Origin: an uncultured Paracoccus sp. | GTDB lineage: Bacteria; Pseudomonadota; Alphaproteobacteria; Rhodobacterales; Rhodobacteraceae | NCBI RefSeq assembly: GCF_946221145.1 | Contig: NZ_CAMIOH010000007.1 | Location: forward strand, 1 to 35,555 | Length of the DNA stretch: 35,555 nucleotides | Direction of reading: 5' to 3' | Shown here: piece after piece, positions 23,299 to 31,142 of the stretch | Position numbering within the stretch: the stretch's first letter is position 1 | Layout: every line of letters begins with the position of its first letter | Notes under the pieces: model-generated | Database searches by the model: none | What the model was told of the DNA's origin: nothing | The model's input: the letters and a program-made list of their open reading frames with translations, nothing else | Translations under genes and position numbers: made by a program

Positions 23299-23670
23299 AT
23301 GCGTTTCCTGATGATCGCCGCAGTGGCCGTAGCGGGCTGTCTGGTGTCGCAGCCGTCCGTCGCGTTTGAAAACGCTCTGGGGCTGCATCTTGAGCATCAG
23401 CGATGGCAGCGGCTTCAGGATCACCAGAACCGCCAGCGTCAGCAGCCCGCCCAACGGCCAGAGGCCGAGCCGCAGCAGCGCCAGAGGGTCCAGCAGCAGG
23501 CCCTGCCGCGCTGCACCGAGGATCATGTGCCACGGCGGGAATATGCCAAGCTGGAAGGCATCTATGGCGACATCCTGCGCCAGCACGGCAAGCGGACCGC
23601 CGACGACTGGTCACGGCGTCAGGCGGACGCCTGGTATCAGGCGCTGAAGCGGCAGGGCGTCTGCCGCTGA
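23299..23670 (+). CDS. Exported hypothetical protein with Gln-rich segment, possible lipoprotein
   Basis: Function unknown. The 123-residue protein has an N-terminal export signal (MRFLMIAAVAVAGCLVSQPSVA). VAGC fits a lipobox, so it may be a lipoprotein anchored at C14; ordinary cleavage after SVA (residue 22) is the alternative. A Gln/Arg-rich stretch (about residues 33-70) is followed by a better-ordered C-terminal part with YAKLEGIYGDILRQHGKRTADDW and two cysteines. It converges with ilvE and leaves only 31 bases between the two genes. Confidence 0.65.
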   Translation: MRFLMIAAVAVAGCLVSQPSVAFENALGLHLEHQRWQRLQDHQNRQRQQPAQRPEAEPQQRQRVQQQALPRCTEDHVPRREYAKLEGIYGDILRQHGKRTADDWSRRQADAWYQALKRQGVCR

Positions 23671-23701
23671 GCGCGCAGCCACGGGCGGGCGGCGTTCCGT
23701 T

Positions 23702-24571
23702 TCATGCCCTGACCAGCTTTTCATAATCTTCGCTGATCTGGCGCGTGGTCTGCCCGACCTGGAAATGCCAGTCGCCGATCTGCCCGACCGGCGTCACCTC
23801 GGCCGCGGTGCCGGTCAGGAAGCATTCCTGGAAATCCTCCAGCTCTTCGGGGCGGATGCGGCGTTCGTGGACCACCGTGCCATTGTCGCGCAGCATCTGG
23901 ATGATGGTCTGACGGGTAATGCCGTTCAGGAAGCGGTCGGCCTGCGGGGTATGGACCTCTCCGTCGCGGATGAAGAAGATGTTGGCGCCGGTCGCCTCGG
24001 CCACATAGCCTTCCCAGTCCATGAACAGCGCGTCCGAACAGCCCTTTGCCTCGGCCGCGTGTTTGGACATCGTGCAGATCATGTACAGGCCTGCGGCCTT
24101 GGCGGCGGTCGGGATGGTCTCGGGTGACGGACGCTTCCACTTGGCCACGTCCAGTTTCGCGCCCTGCCATTTCGCATCGCCATAATAGCTGCCCCATTCC
24201 CAGGCGGCGACGGCCATGCGCACCGGGTTGCGGGCCGCCGACACGCCCATGTCGGGACCAGAGCCGCGCCACATCACCGCGCGCACATAGGCATTGGTAA
24301 AGCCGTTGGCGTTCAGCACGGCCTCTTTGGCGGCGTCGATCTCGTCGGCGGTATAGGGCGATTCCATGTCCAGCAGGCGCGCCGATTCGATCAGCCGCAG
24401 CGAATGGTCGTGGCCCTTGAAGATCTTGCCGTCATAGCACCGCTCGCCCTCGAAGACCGAACTTGCGTAATGCAGCGCATGGGTCAGGATATGCACATTC
24501 GCGTCGCGCCAATCGACCAGGTCGCCATCCATCCAGATCTTGCCGTCGCGATCGTCATAGGCCGCCGTCAT
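23702..24571 (-). CDS. ilvE: Branched-chain amino acid aminotransferase
   Basis: PLP enzyme that exchanges amino groups between glutamate and the 2-oxo acids of valine, leucine and isoleucine. The 289-residue protein is of fold-type IV. The Schiff-base lysine lies in PTAAKAAGLYM, and the cofactor-binding blocks GYVAEATGANIFF, LNGITRQTI and FLTGTAAEVTPV are all present. Start 24571 is chosen from two adjacent ATGs because it has GGAG at a 6-base distance; TTG at 24583 is less likely. It is divergent from petP across 154 bases. Confidence 0.93.
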   Translation of the reverse strand: MTAAYDDRDGKIWMDGDLVDWRDANVHILTHALHYASSVFEGERCYDGKIFKGHDHSLRLIESARLLDMESPYTADEIDAAKEAVLNANGFTNAYVRAVMWRGSGPDMGVSAARNPVRMAVAAWEWGSYYGDAKWQGAKLDVAKWKRPSPETIPTAAKAAGLYMICTMSKHAAEAKGCSDALFMDWEGYVAEATGANIFFIRDGEVHTPQADRFLNGITRQTIIQMLRDNGTVVHERRIRPEELEDFQECFLTGTAAEVTPVGQIGDWHFQVGQTTRQISEDYEKLVRA

Positions 24572-24648
24572 CATTCTCTCCAATCCCGCCGGGTTTGCGA
24601 TTCTTGCGCCAGTCTGCCCGGAACCAGACGGTTTATTGCGCGAAGTGC

Positions 24649-24681
24649 TTGACGCCTAGCAATCGAATCTTGGAAAGTCAA
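24649..24681. promoter_or_regulatory. Divergent ilvE / petP promoter region with TTGAC inverted repeat
   Basis: TTGAC (24649-24653) on the plus strand and GTCAA (24677-24681), which is TTGAC on the minus strand, face each other across 23 bases. They could be the -35 elements of overlapping divergent promoters or the arms of a dyad for the MarR-type protein PetP. Matching -10 boxes are poor, so the promoter call is weak. Confidence 0.35.
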
Positions 24682-24725
24682 CAACACTGCCCTATCAAGG
24701 GCGGGAACCGGAAGAAGGTATGATG

Positions 24726-25238
24726 ATGGCCGAGACGATGCGCGTTCATGCCCTGATGGGCGACGATCTGCTGTTTCTGACCGACGACAAGCTGCGTCGC
24801 GGGATCGAGGCGATGTTCTTTGCCTATCGCGCCTTCACCGCCGACCCGGACCTGATCCTGGCGGGGATGGACTATGGCCGCGCCCATCACCGGGCGCTGC
24901 ATTTCATCCATCGCGATCCGGGGCTGACGGTCACGTCGCTGCTGGATGTGCTGGGGGTGACCAAGCAGTCGCTGAACCGCGTCCTGCGCACCCTGATCGA
25001 GGACGGGCTGGTCGAAAGCCGGGTCGGCCGGCGCGACCGGCGCGAACGCCACCTGCACCTGACGGAACAGGGCGCGGCCCTGGAACGGCGCCTGTCCGAA
25101 TCGCAGCGGGCGCGGATGCGGCAGGCCTATCGCAGCGCCGGTCCGCAGGCGGTGGCGGGTTTCCGGCAGGTGCTGGAAGCGATGATGGACCCCGAGACGC
25201 GGGCACAGTATCAGTCGATGAAGGATCTGCCCGAGTAA
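24726..25238 (+). CDS. petP: MarR-family regulator PetP
   Basis: Winged-helix DNA-binding protein, about 170 residues. The MarR core is clear: LDVLGVTKQSLNRVLRTLIEDGLVE (recognition helix), then the wing with VGRRDRRERHLHLTEQGAALE. In Rhodobacter capsulatus a MarR-like gene, petP, is co-transcribed with the response regulator petR upstream of the bc1 genes. The same pair occurs here, but the cytochrome genes are not adjacent. Three consecutive ATGs start the frame; the third (24726) has the best spacing from GAAGAAGG. Ten bases separate it from petR. Confidence 0.8.
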   Translation: MAETMRVHALMGDDLLFLTDDKLRRGIEAMFFAYRAFTADPDLILAGMDYGRAHHRALHFIHRDPGLTVTSLLDVLGVTKQSLNRVLRTLIEDGLVESRVGRRDRRERHLHLTEQGAALERRLSESQRARMRQAYRSAGPQAVAGFRQVLEAMMDPETRAQYQSMKDLPE

Positions 25239-25248
25239 GGCCCGCGCC

Positions 25249-25953
25249 ATGAGCCAGTCTGACGCCCATCTGCTGATCGTCGATGACGATGAACGCATCC
25301 GTGCGCTGCTGGGGCGGTTCCTGCGCAAGAACGGTTTCCTGGTGACGCTGGCCCGCGACGCGGCACAGGCCCGGCGGCTGCTGGCGGGGCTGGATTTCGA
25401 CCTGATCGTGATGGACGTGATGATGCCCGGAGAGGACGGGTTCGCCCTGACCCGGTCCCTGCGCGAAAGGCTGACCACGCCGATCCTGCTGCTGACCGCG
25501 CGCGGCGACACCGAGGACCGGATCACGGGCCTCGAGGTCGGGGCCGACGACTATCTGCCCAAGCCCTTCGAGCCGCGCGAACTGCTGCTGCGCATCAATG
25601 CGATCCTGCGTCGCGTTCCCGCGCCCGAGGTTCACCAGCCGAAATTCCTCAGCCTGGGCGCGCTGCGCTATGACATCGACAAGGGCGAATTGTGGCAGGG
25701 CGAAAGCCACCTGCGCCTGACCGGGACCGAGCAGGCGCTGCTGCGCCGTCTTGCCGCCAGCCGGGGCGAACCCGTCAGCCGCGCCGACCTGATCGACGAC
25801 TTGGGCCGGGGCGGCAGCGATGAGGGCGACAATTCCGAACGCGCCATTGACGTGCAGATCACCCGGCTGCGCCGCAAGATCGAACCCGACCCCCGCGAAC
25901 CGCGATTCCTGCAAACCGTGCGCGGCACGGGCTATATGCTGGTGGTCGATTGA
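25249..25953 (+). CDS. petR: OmpR-family response regulator PetR
   Basis: Two-component response regulator, 234 residues. The receiver domain (residues 8-120) has the acidic pocket D12-D14, phospho-acceptor D56 in LIVMDVMMPG, T83 and K105 in LPKPFEP. The OmpR winged helix (about 135-232) ends in VQITRLRRKIEPDPREPRFLQTVRGTGYML. No histidine kinase is nearby. In R. capsulatus PetR is required for growth; its partner there is also not adjacent, as far as I recall. The stop overlaps the next gene by one base. Confidence 0.88.
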   Translation: MSQSDAHLLIVDDDERIRALLGRFLRKNGFLVTLARDAAQARRLLAGLDFDLIVMDVMMPGEDGFALTRSLRERLTTPILLLTARGDTEDRITGLEVGADDYLPKPFEPRELLLRINAILRRVPAPEVHQPKFLSLGALRYDIDKGELWQGESHLRLTGTEQALLRRLAASRGEPVSRADLIDDLGRGGSDEGDNSERAIDVQITRLRRKIEPDPREPRFLQTVRGTGYMLVVD

Positions 25954-26774
25954 TGGTGGAGCATCTGACCTGGCAGGGGATCGAGATCGACGCAGAGACC
26001 GCCCTTGCCCTGTTGGAATGGCAGGCCGAGATGGGCGTGGACGAACCCGTGCTGGACGCCCCGGTGGACCGGTTCGACCTGGTGGCCCCCCCCGCCGCGC
26101 CCGTGCCGCAAATCCCGCTGGCACCCCCGGCAACGCCTGCCCTGTCGCTGTCCGCCGAGAGTGACGAAGACCTGCCTGCCCGCCTGGCCCAGGCCCAGCA
26201 TCTGGCGGCGGCATCGCGGACGCTGGAGGCCCTGGCCGCCGCGCAAGAGAGCTTTGACGGGATCGAATTGAAGAAGGGTGCGCGGAATTTCTGTTTCGCC
26301 GATGGCAATCCCAAGGCCCGCGTCCTGATCCTGGGCGAAGCGCCGGGGGACGAGGAGGACCGCCAGGGCCGTCCTTTCGTGGGCCGCGCCGGGCAGTTGC
26401 TGGACCGGATGTTCGCCGCCATCGGCCTGTCGCGGCAGGCTGTCGATGCGGACAAGGCGTTCTATGTGACCAATGTCCTGACCTGGCGCCCGCCCGGCAA
26501 CCGCGATCCGCGCCCGGACGAAATCGCCGTCAGCCTGCCCTTTGTGCGTCGCCATATCGACCTGGCGGCGCCCGACCTGATCGTGCTGATGGGCAATATC
26601 GCCTGCGACGCGGCCATTGGGCGGCGCGGCATCCTGCGGCTGCGGGGAACCTGGACCGAGGCCTTTGGCCGTCCGGCGCTGCCGATGACCCATCCGGCCT
26701 ATCTGCTGCGCAATCCCCCCGCCAAGCGCGAAGCCTGGGCCGATCTGCTGTCGCTGTCGGCGCGCCTGGACTAG
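25953..26774 (+). CDS. Uracil-DNA glycosylase, family-4-like, lacking the Fe-S cysteines
   Basis: Excises uracil from DNA. The 273-residue protein has the family-4/5 motifs GEAPGDEEDRQGRPFVGRAGQ (beginning at residue 128) and THPAYLLR near the C-terminus. The four cysteines that hold the [4Fe-4S] cluster in family 4 are all replaced. The usual CxxCPL before the core reads FDGIEL here, KCRPPGNR reads TWRPPGNR, and the fourth site is serine (VSLPF). An Ala/Pro-rich N-terminal extension of about 100 residues precedes the domain. The start is ATG in a TGATG overlap with petR. The gene ends in a 4-base tail-to-tail overlap with the next one. Confidence 0.87.
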   Translation: MVEHLTWQGIEIDAETALALLEWQAEMGVDEPVLDAPVDRFDLVAPPAAPVPQIPLAPPATPALSLSAESDEDLPARLAQAQHLAAASRTLEALAAAQESFDGIELKKGARNFCFADGNPKARVLILGEAPGDEEDRQGRPFVGRAGQLLDRMFAAIGLSRQAVDADKAFYVTNVLTWRPPGNRDPRPDEIAVSLPFVRRHIDLAAPDLIVLMGNIACDAAIGRRGILRLRGTWTEAFGRPALPMTHPAYLLRNPPAKREAWADLLSLSARLD

Positions 26775-27547
26775 CCGTCGCAGCCGCGCATCTCGACCGC
26801 GCCCTGGTCGTCCACCAGGGTAAAGATCAGCCGGTCGCGGGGCAGGTCAAACGGCGCGGCCTGGGGCGGAACGAAATCGGCGGTCAGCGTGGTGATGCCG
26901 CCGTCCATCCGCAATTCGCCGGTCGAGGTCCAGATCCCGGCATCGGGCAGTTCCATCGCCGCCAGGGTGACGGGGCGGGGCAGGGTGGCGGTGACGCGCA
27001 TTCCGTCCGCGATCGGCTGCACCGCGCAGCCCGGCTGGCCTGGGATGGTGCGCGGCACCTGATCCATCGCCGCCAGGATTGCGGGATCAGGGTTGGTCCC
27101 CGGCGCATCCGCCGTCAGGACGGCATGGGCAGGAACGCAGATGTTCTTGCACAGCCCGAAATCGACCGTCACCGCCAGATCGACCGTCCCGTCCCCGTCC
27201 ACCGGGATTGCGGTAAAGGGCAGCACTAGCCGGTCGTGATAGCCAAGTGCCGTTCCATCGTCGGACGGGATCGCCTGCGGGGCGGGCCAGTGCAGCGTCA
27301 CGCCCTGAAGATTGCCCGACCCCGACCAGTCGAACACCGGAGGCAACCCGCTGTCGCCGGGATTGCGCCAATAGGTTTTCCAGCCGGGTTCCAATCGGAA
27401 CTCGATGGCGGCGATGCGGCTTCCATCAGGCTGGGTCCAGCCAGGCAGGATGCGGATGCCGGACAGGCCGGGAATGGGTGGCTGGGCGGCCAGGGGCAGC
27501 GCCGGCAGGCACAGGCAAGAGGACAGGATCAGGATGGAACGGATCAT
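26771..27547 (-). CDS. Periplasmic DsbD N-terminal-domain-like protein
   Basis: Probable thiol-disulfide partner in the periplasm. The 258-residue precursor has a signal peptide (ILILSSCLCLPALPLAAQ). Its fold resembles the N-terminal domain of DsbD/ScsB: the GWKTYWRNPGDSGLPP block, then the redox pair C-x3-C in FGLCKNICVPAH. The membrane and thioredoxin domains of full DsbD are absent, so it would need a separate reductant. Proteins of this stand-alone type are widespread in alphaproteobacteria, with no settled role. It is divergent from yqgE. Confidence 0.8.
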   Translation of the reverse strand: MIRSILILSSCLCLPALPLAAQPPIPGLSGIRILPGWTQPDGSRIAAIEFRLEPGWKTYWRNPGDSGLPPVFDWSGSGNLQGVTLHWPAPQAIPSDDGTALGYHDRLVLPFTAIPVDGDGTVDLAVTVDFGLCKNICVPAHAVLTADAPGTNPDPAILAAMDQVPRTIPGQPGCAVQPIADGMRVTATLPRPVTLAAMELPDAGIWTSTGELRMDGGITTLTADFVPPQAAPFDLPRDRLIFTLVDDQGAVEMRGCDG

Positions 27548-27649
27548 CGCCCAGCGATAGCGGCAGGCGGGCCACGGATGAAGTCACAATTCCGCGCAGG
27601 TCTTGCAACACCCGGCGGCAAGGTCGATTTTGGACGGAAAGGAGAGCAG

Positions 27650-28264
27650 ATGAGCAGCCACGACAGTCGTTCCCCCGGCACCCCGTCCGGCCCGGCGGAC
27701 CCGTCCAACCTGACCGGCAAGATCCTGATCGCGATGCCCGGCATGACCGATCCGCGGTTCGAGCGGTCGGTCGTGCTGGTCTGTGCCCATACCGACGAAG
27801 GCGCGATGGGTCTGGTGCTGAACCGCCCCTTGCCGGACATCGACTTTGGCGACCTGCTGGAACAGCTTGGCATCGAAGCCGACGGTGCCGCCCGGCGGAT
27901 CGAAGTGCGCTTTGGCGGCCCGGTCGAGCCGGGGCGCGGGTTCGTTCTGCACAATGTCCCGGAACATGGCAACGACCCGGAAGGGCGCCTGCGGATCGGC
28001 CGGACCCTGGCGATGACCACCACCCGCGACATCCTGGAGGATCTGGCCAATGGCCACGGACCGGCCTCGGCCGTGCTGGCGCTTGGCTATGCGGGCTGGG
28101 GACCGGGGCAATTGGAGGATGAGATGCTGCAGAACGGCTGGCTGACCGGCGACAGCGCCGAGGATCTGGTCTTTGGCGCTGATCATTCCGACAAGTGGCA
28201 GGCCGCCCTGCGCAGCCAGGGCATCGACCCGTCGCTGCTGTCCGCAGCGGCGGGCCGCGCCTGA
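27650..28264 (+). CDS. YqgE/AlgH-family protein
   Basis: The 204-residue protein belongs to the DUF179 family (YqgE/AlgH), whose biochemical role is unsettled. Conserved blocks are LTGKILIAMPGMTDPRFERSV, VCAHTDEGAMGLVLNRPL, FGGPVEPGRGFVLH and LGYAGWGPGQLEDEM. Start 27650 has a good site (GGAAAGGAGAG) and matches the family length with a short Pro/Ser-rich lead. An in-frame ATG at 27580 would add about 23 residues. It converges on msrA, with 4 bases between the stop codons. Confidence 0.88.
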   Translation: MSSHDSRSPGTPSGPADPSNLTGKILIAMPGMTDPRFERSVVLVCAHTDEGAMGLVLNRPLPDIDFGDLLEQLGIEADGAARRIEVRFGGPVEPGRGFVLHNVPEHGNDPEGRLRIGRTLAMTTTRDILEDLANGHGPASAVLALGYAGWGPGQLEDEMLQNGWLTGDSAEDLVFGADHSDKWQAALRSQGIDPSLLSAAAGRA

Positions 28265-28268
28265 CGCG

Positions 28269-28775
28269 TCATTCGGCGGCTGTCTTGCGGGGCAGCACCC
28301 AGTTCGGGCGCGGGAAGTGGCAGGTATAGCCGTTGGGGAACCGCTCCAGGTAGTCCTGGTGTTCGGGCTCGGCCTCCCAGAAATCGCCGACCGGTTCGAC
28401 CTCGGTCACGACCTTTCCCGGCCACAGCCCGGATGCATCCACATCGGCGATGGTGTCCAGGGCCACCTGTTTCTGGTCCTCGTCCGTGTAATAGATGGCT
28501 GACCGATAGCTGGGGCCCATGTCGTTGCCCTGCCGGTTCGGCGTGGAGGGATCATGGATCTGGAAGAACACCTCCAGCAGCTTGCGATAGGTGACGATGC
28601 CGGGATCAAAGACGATCTCGATCCCTTCGGCATGGTTGCCGTGGTTGCGATAGGTGGCGTTCGGAACCTCGCCCCCGGTATAGCCGACGCGGGTGGTGAT
28701 GACGCCGGGCAGGCGCCGGATCAGATCCTGCATCCCCCAGAAACAGCCGCCCGCAAGAACCGCGCGTTCGGTCAT
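28269..28775 (-). CDS. msrA: Peptide methionine-(S)-S-oxide reductase MsrA
   Basis: Repairs the S-epimer of oxidised methionine in proteins, using thioredoxin. The 168-residue protein starts MTERAVLAGGCFWG, with the catalytic cysteine at C11. It keeps GYTGGEVPNATYRNHGNHAEGIEI, the FFQIHDPSTPNRQGNDMG block and YRSAIYY. Start 28775 is set by an ATGA overlap with msrB upstream. An in-frame start at 28871 would only read through msrB. Confidence 0.95.
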   Translation of the reverse strand: MTERAVLAGGCFWGMQDLIRRLPGVITTRVGYTGGEVPNATYRNHGNHAEGIEIVFDPGIVTYRKLLEVFFQIHDPSTPNRQGNDMGPSYRSAIYYTDEDQKQVALDTIADVDASGLWPGKVVTEVEPVGDFWEAEPEHQDYLERFPNGYTCHFPRPNWVLPRKTAAE

Positions 28776-29218
28776 GCCCCCGCCTCCTCGACCTGAGGCA
28801 GATAGGCGCCGTAGCCCTCGGCCTCCATCCGGTCCTTCGGAATGAACCGCAATGAGGCCGAATTGATGCAATAGCGCAGGCCCCCGGCATCCTGCGGGCC
28901 GTCGGGGAAGACATGGCCCAGATGGCTGTCGCCATGTTTCGACCGGACCTCGACCCGGACCATGCCATGCGACACGTCCCGGTGTTCGGTCACGTTGTCG
29001 TCAATGGGCCTGGTAAAGGCGGGCCAGCCGCAGCCGGAATTGTATTTCGCCGACGACGCGAACAGCGGCTCTCCGGATACCACGTCCACATACAGGCCGG
29101 GTTCGAAATGGTGGTCGTATTCGCCGGTAAAGGCGCGCTCGGTGCCGTTTTCCTGGGTGATCCGATACTGTTCGGGGGTTAGCCGGGAAACGGCATCGGG
29201 GGTTTTCTGATAGGCCAT
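28772..29218 (-). CDS. msrB: Peptide methionine-(R)-S-oxide reductase MsrB, zinc-free type
   Basis: Reduces the R-epimer of methionine sulfoxide. The 148-residue protein has the catalytic cysteine C117 in RYCINSAS and a probable resolving cysteine C63 in SGCGWPAF. The two CxxC zinc pairs of E. coli MsrB are absent (YVDVVSGEPLF and KHGDSHLGHVF occupy those places), as in other zinc-free members. GGAGGA precedes the ATG. Coupled translation with msrA covers both epimers of methionine sulfoxide. Confidence 0.94.
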   Translation of the reverse strand: MAYQKTPDAVSRLTPEQYRITQENGTERAFTGEYDHHFEPGLYVDVVSGEPLFASSAKYNSGCGWPAFTRPIDDNVTEHRDVSHGMVRVEVRSKHGDSHLGHVFPDGPQDAGGLRYCINSASLRFIPKDRMEAEGYGAYLPQVEEAGA

Positions 29219-29280
29219 GCTTGTCCTCCGCTGGTCCTGTTCCGCCCCAATATGGGAAGGGCAGGCCCGGATCGCAAAGG

Positions 29281-30246
29281 TCAGCCGCAGATTTGCGCCT
29301 TGGCCCGGTCGTATTCTGCGGCCAGCCGGTCGATGCGATCGGCGGCGGGCACGATGTCGCGCACCGCGCCAATCCCCTGGCCCGATCCCCAGATCTGGCT
29401 CCAGGCCTTGGCCTTGGAGGCATTGCCGCCAAAGTTCATCGAGGAGGCATCCGCCGTGTCCAGATTGTCGGGATCCAGCCCCGCCGCCCGGATCGACGGT
29501 GCCAGGTAATTCCCGGAAACCCCGGTGAACAGCGACGAGGTCACGATGTCCATCGCCCCGCTTTCGGTGATCATCCGCTTGTAATCCTCGGGGGCATTGG
29601 CCTCGGCCGTGGCGATGAACGGGCTGCCGATATAGGCAAGGTCCGCCCCCATCGCCTGGGCTGCCAGCACTGCCCGGCCCGTGGCGATCGAACCCGACAG
29701 CAGCAGGGGACCGTCGAACCAGTCGCGGATTTCCTGGATCAGCGCAAAGGGCGACAGCGGCCCGGCATGGCCGCCCGCGCCCGCCGCCACCGCGATCAGC
29801 CCGTCCGCGCCCTTTTCGACGGCCTTGCGGGCGAACACGTCGTTGATCACGTCATGCAGCGCGATCCCGCCGCAGTCATGGGCGGCCTGATTGACTTCGA
29901 CCCGCGCCCCCAGGCTGGTGATCCAGATCGGCACGCGGTGGCGGTGGCAGATTTCGATGTCGCGTTCCAGCCGGGCATTGCTGCGATGCACGATCTGGTT
30001 CACGGCGAACGGCGCTGCCGGGCGGTCGGGATTGGCCTGGTTGTGACGGTCCAGTTCCTCGGTGATGCGGGTCAGCCAGGCGTCCAGCAGGGGCGGCTCG
30101 CCATCCTTCTCGCGGGCGTTCAGCGCGGGAAAGCTGCCGACGATCCCGGCCTTGCATTGCGCGATGACCAGGTCCGGCCCCGAAACGATGAACATCGGCG
30201 ACGCAACGACGGGAATGCGCAGGTTTTGCAGGATAAGTGGCAGCAT
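29281..30246 (-). CDS. Nitronate monooxygenase-like flavoprotein (NMO/2-nitropropane dioxygenase family)
   Basis: FMN-dependent TIM-barrel oxidoreductase, 321 residues. Seen are RIPVVASPMFIVSG at the N-terminus, VNQIVHRSN, GIALHDVIN, the flavin-phosphate loops AVAAGAGGHAGPLSP and SGSIATGRAVLAAQAMGADLAYIGSPF, and a C-terminal GSGQGIGAVRD. The family detoxifies nitronates, and related members are enoyl-ACP reductases (FabK), so the substrate is not certain. Start 30246 has GGAGGA at good distance; a longer frame to 30411 would overlap the trehalose gene opposite. Confidence 0.85.
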   Translation of the reverse strand: MLPLILQNLRIPVVASPMFIVSGPDLVIAQCKAGIVGSFPALNAREKDGEPPLLDAWLTRITEELDRHNQANPDRPAAPFAVNQIVHRSNARLERDIEICHRHRVPIWITSLGARVEVNQAAHDCGGIALHDVINDVFARKAVEKGADGLIAVAAGAGGHAGPLSPFALIQEIRDWFDGPLLLSGSIATGRAVLAAQAMGADLAYIGSPFIATAEANAPEDYKRMITESGAMDIVTSSLFTGVSGNYLAPSIRAAGLDPDNLDTADASSMNFGGNASKAKAWSQIWGSGQGIGAVRDIVPAADRIDRLAAEYDRAKAQICG

Positions 30247-30395
30247 GGGTTCCTCCGGGGTTTGGTGCAGACGATGGCGCGGTGCGCGGCGCGGGGCAAC
30301 GATAACGCGGCGGAAAAATCGCGTTTTCGTGAAACCCAAGCCGCTGCAAGGGGTTGGACAGGGTAAACCCCCGTTGCAAAGGAGAATGCGCGCCG

Positions 30396-31142
30396 ATGCA
30401 GCCGCCTGCACTGCCGATCCCTGTCCTGACCTCGAATACCGCCCTGTTCCTGGATTTCGATGGCTGTCTTGTGGACATCGCCCCGCGTCCCGATGCTGTC
30501 GTGGTGCCGCCGGGCCTGCCGGATCGGCTGGCGAGGCTGCATGATGCCCTGGATGGGGCGGTGGCCCTGGTTTCTGGCCGGGACGTGGCGGATCTGCGGG
30601 GTTATCTGCCCGATTTTCCCGGCGCGATGGCGGGCAGTCACGGGGCTGAACTGGCCTTGGACGGTGGCGTCATCGAACAGACCCATACGGCTGATCTGAA
30701 CGTGTCGGCCCTGCACGAGGCTGCCGCCATGGCCGTCATGGCGCATCCCGCGATCCTGGTCGAACCCAAGCCGCATGGCGTGGCGCTGCATTACCGCGCC
30801 GATCCGTCGCTGCGCTCGGTGGTCGAGGATGCGATGCGGCATCTGGCCGATGCCCATCCCGACATGATCCTGCAACCCGCGAAGATGGCGATGGAACTGC
30901 GCCCGGCCGGCACCGGCAAGGACGGCGCCCTCGATCGGCTGATGGCGATGCCGCCCTTTGCGGGCCGCGTCCCGGTCTATGCGGGCGACGACCTGACGGA
31001 CGAGGTGGCGATGGCCCGCGCCCAGGCGCTTGGCGGCCATGGGATCAAGATCGGCACGGGCGATACCGTCGCGCGCTTCCGGCTTGCCGATCCCGACGCC
31101 CTGGCCCGCTGGCTGGACGGCGCGCTGACGGGGCTGCGCTGA
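30396..31142 (+). CDS. otsB: Trehalose-6-phosphate phosphatase
   Basis: Dephosphorylates trehalose 6-phosphate to trehalose. The 248-residue HAD-family protein has the catalytic aspartates D20 and D22 in FLDFDGCLVDIAP, SGRDVADLRGYL, SHGAELALDG, KPHGVALHYR, and the metal-binding GDDLTDEVAM. Start 30396 follows AAAGGAG by 11 bases, a wide but acceptable spacing. It overlaps otsA by one base (TGATG), so the two enzymes are coupled. Trehalose serves as an osmo- and desiccation protectant. Confidence 0.93.
   Translation: MQPPALPIPVLTSNTALFLDFDGCLVDIAPRPDAVVVPPGLPDRLARLHDALDGAVALVSGRDVADLRGYLPDFPGAMAGSHGAELALDGGVIEQTHTADLNVSALHEAAAMAVMAHPAILVEPKPHGVALHYRADPSLRSVVEDAMRHLADAHPDMILQPAKMAMELRPAGTGKDGALDRLMAMPPFAGRVPVYAGDDLTDEVAMARAQALGGHGIKIGTGDTVARFRLADPDALARWLDGALTGLR

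Noticed and set aside
30247..30395. Search for an EcfG promoter before otsBA, since trehalose genes are often stress-controlled
   Set aside because: CGTT occurs at 30322 and 30372 but no GGAAC lies 16-17 bases upstream of either.
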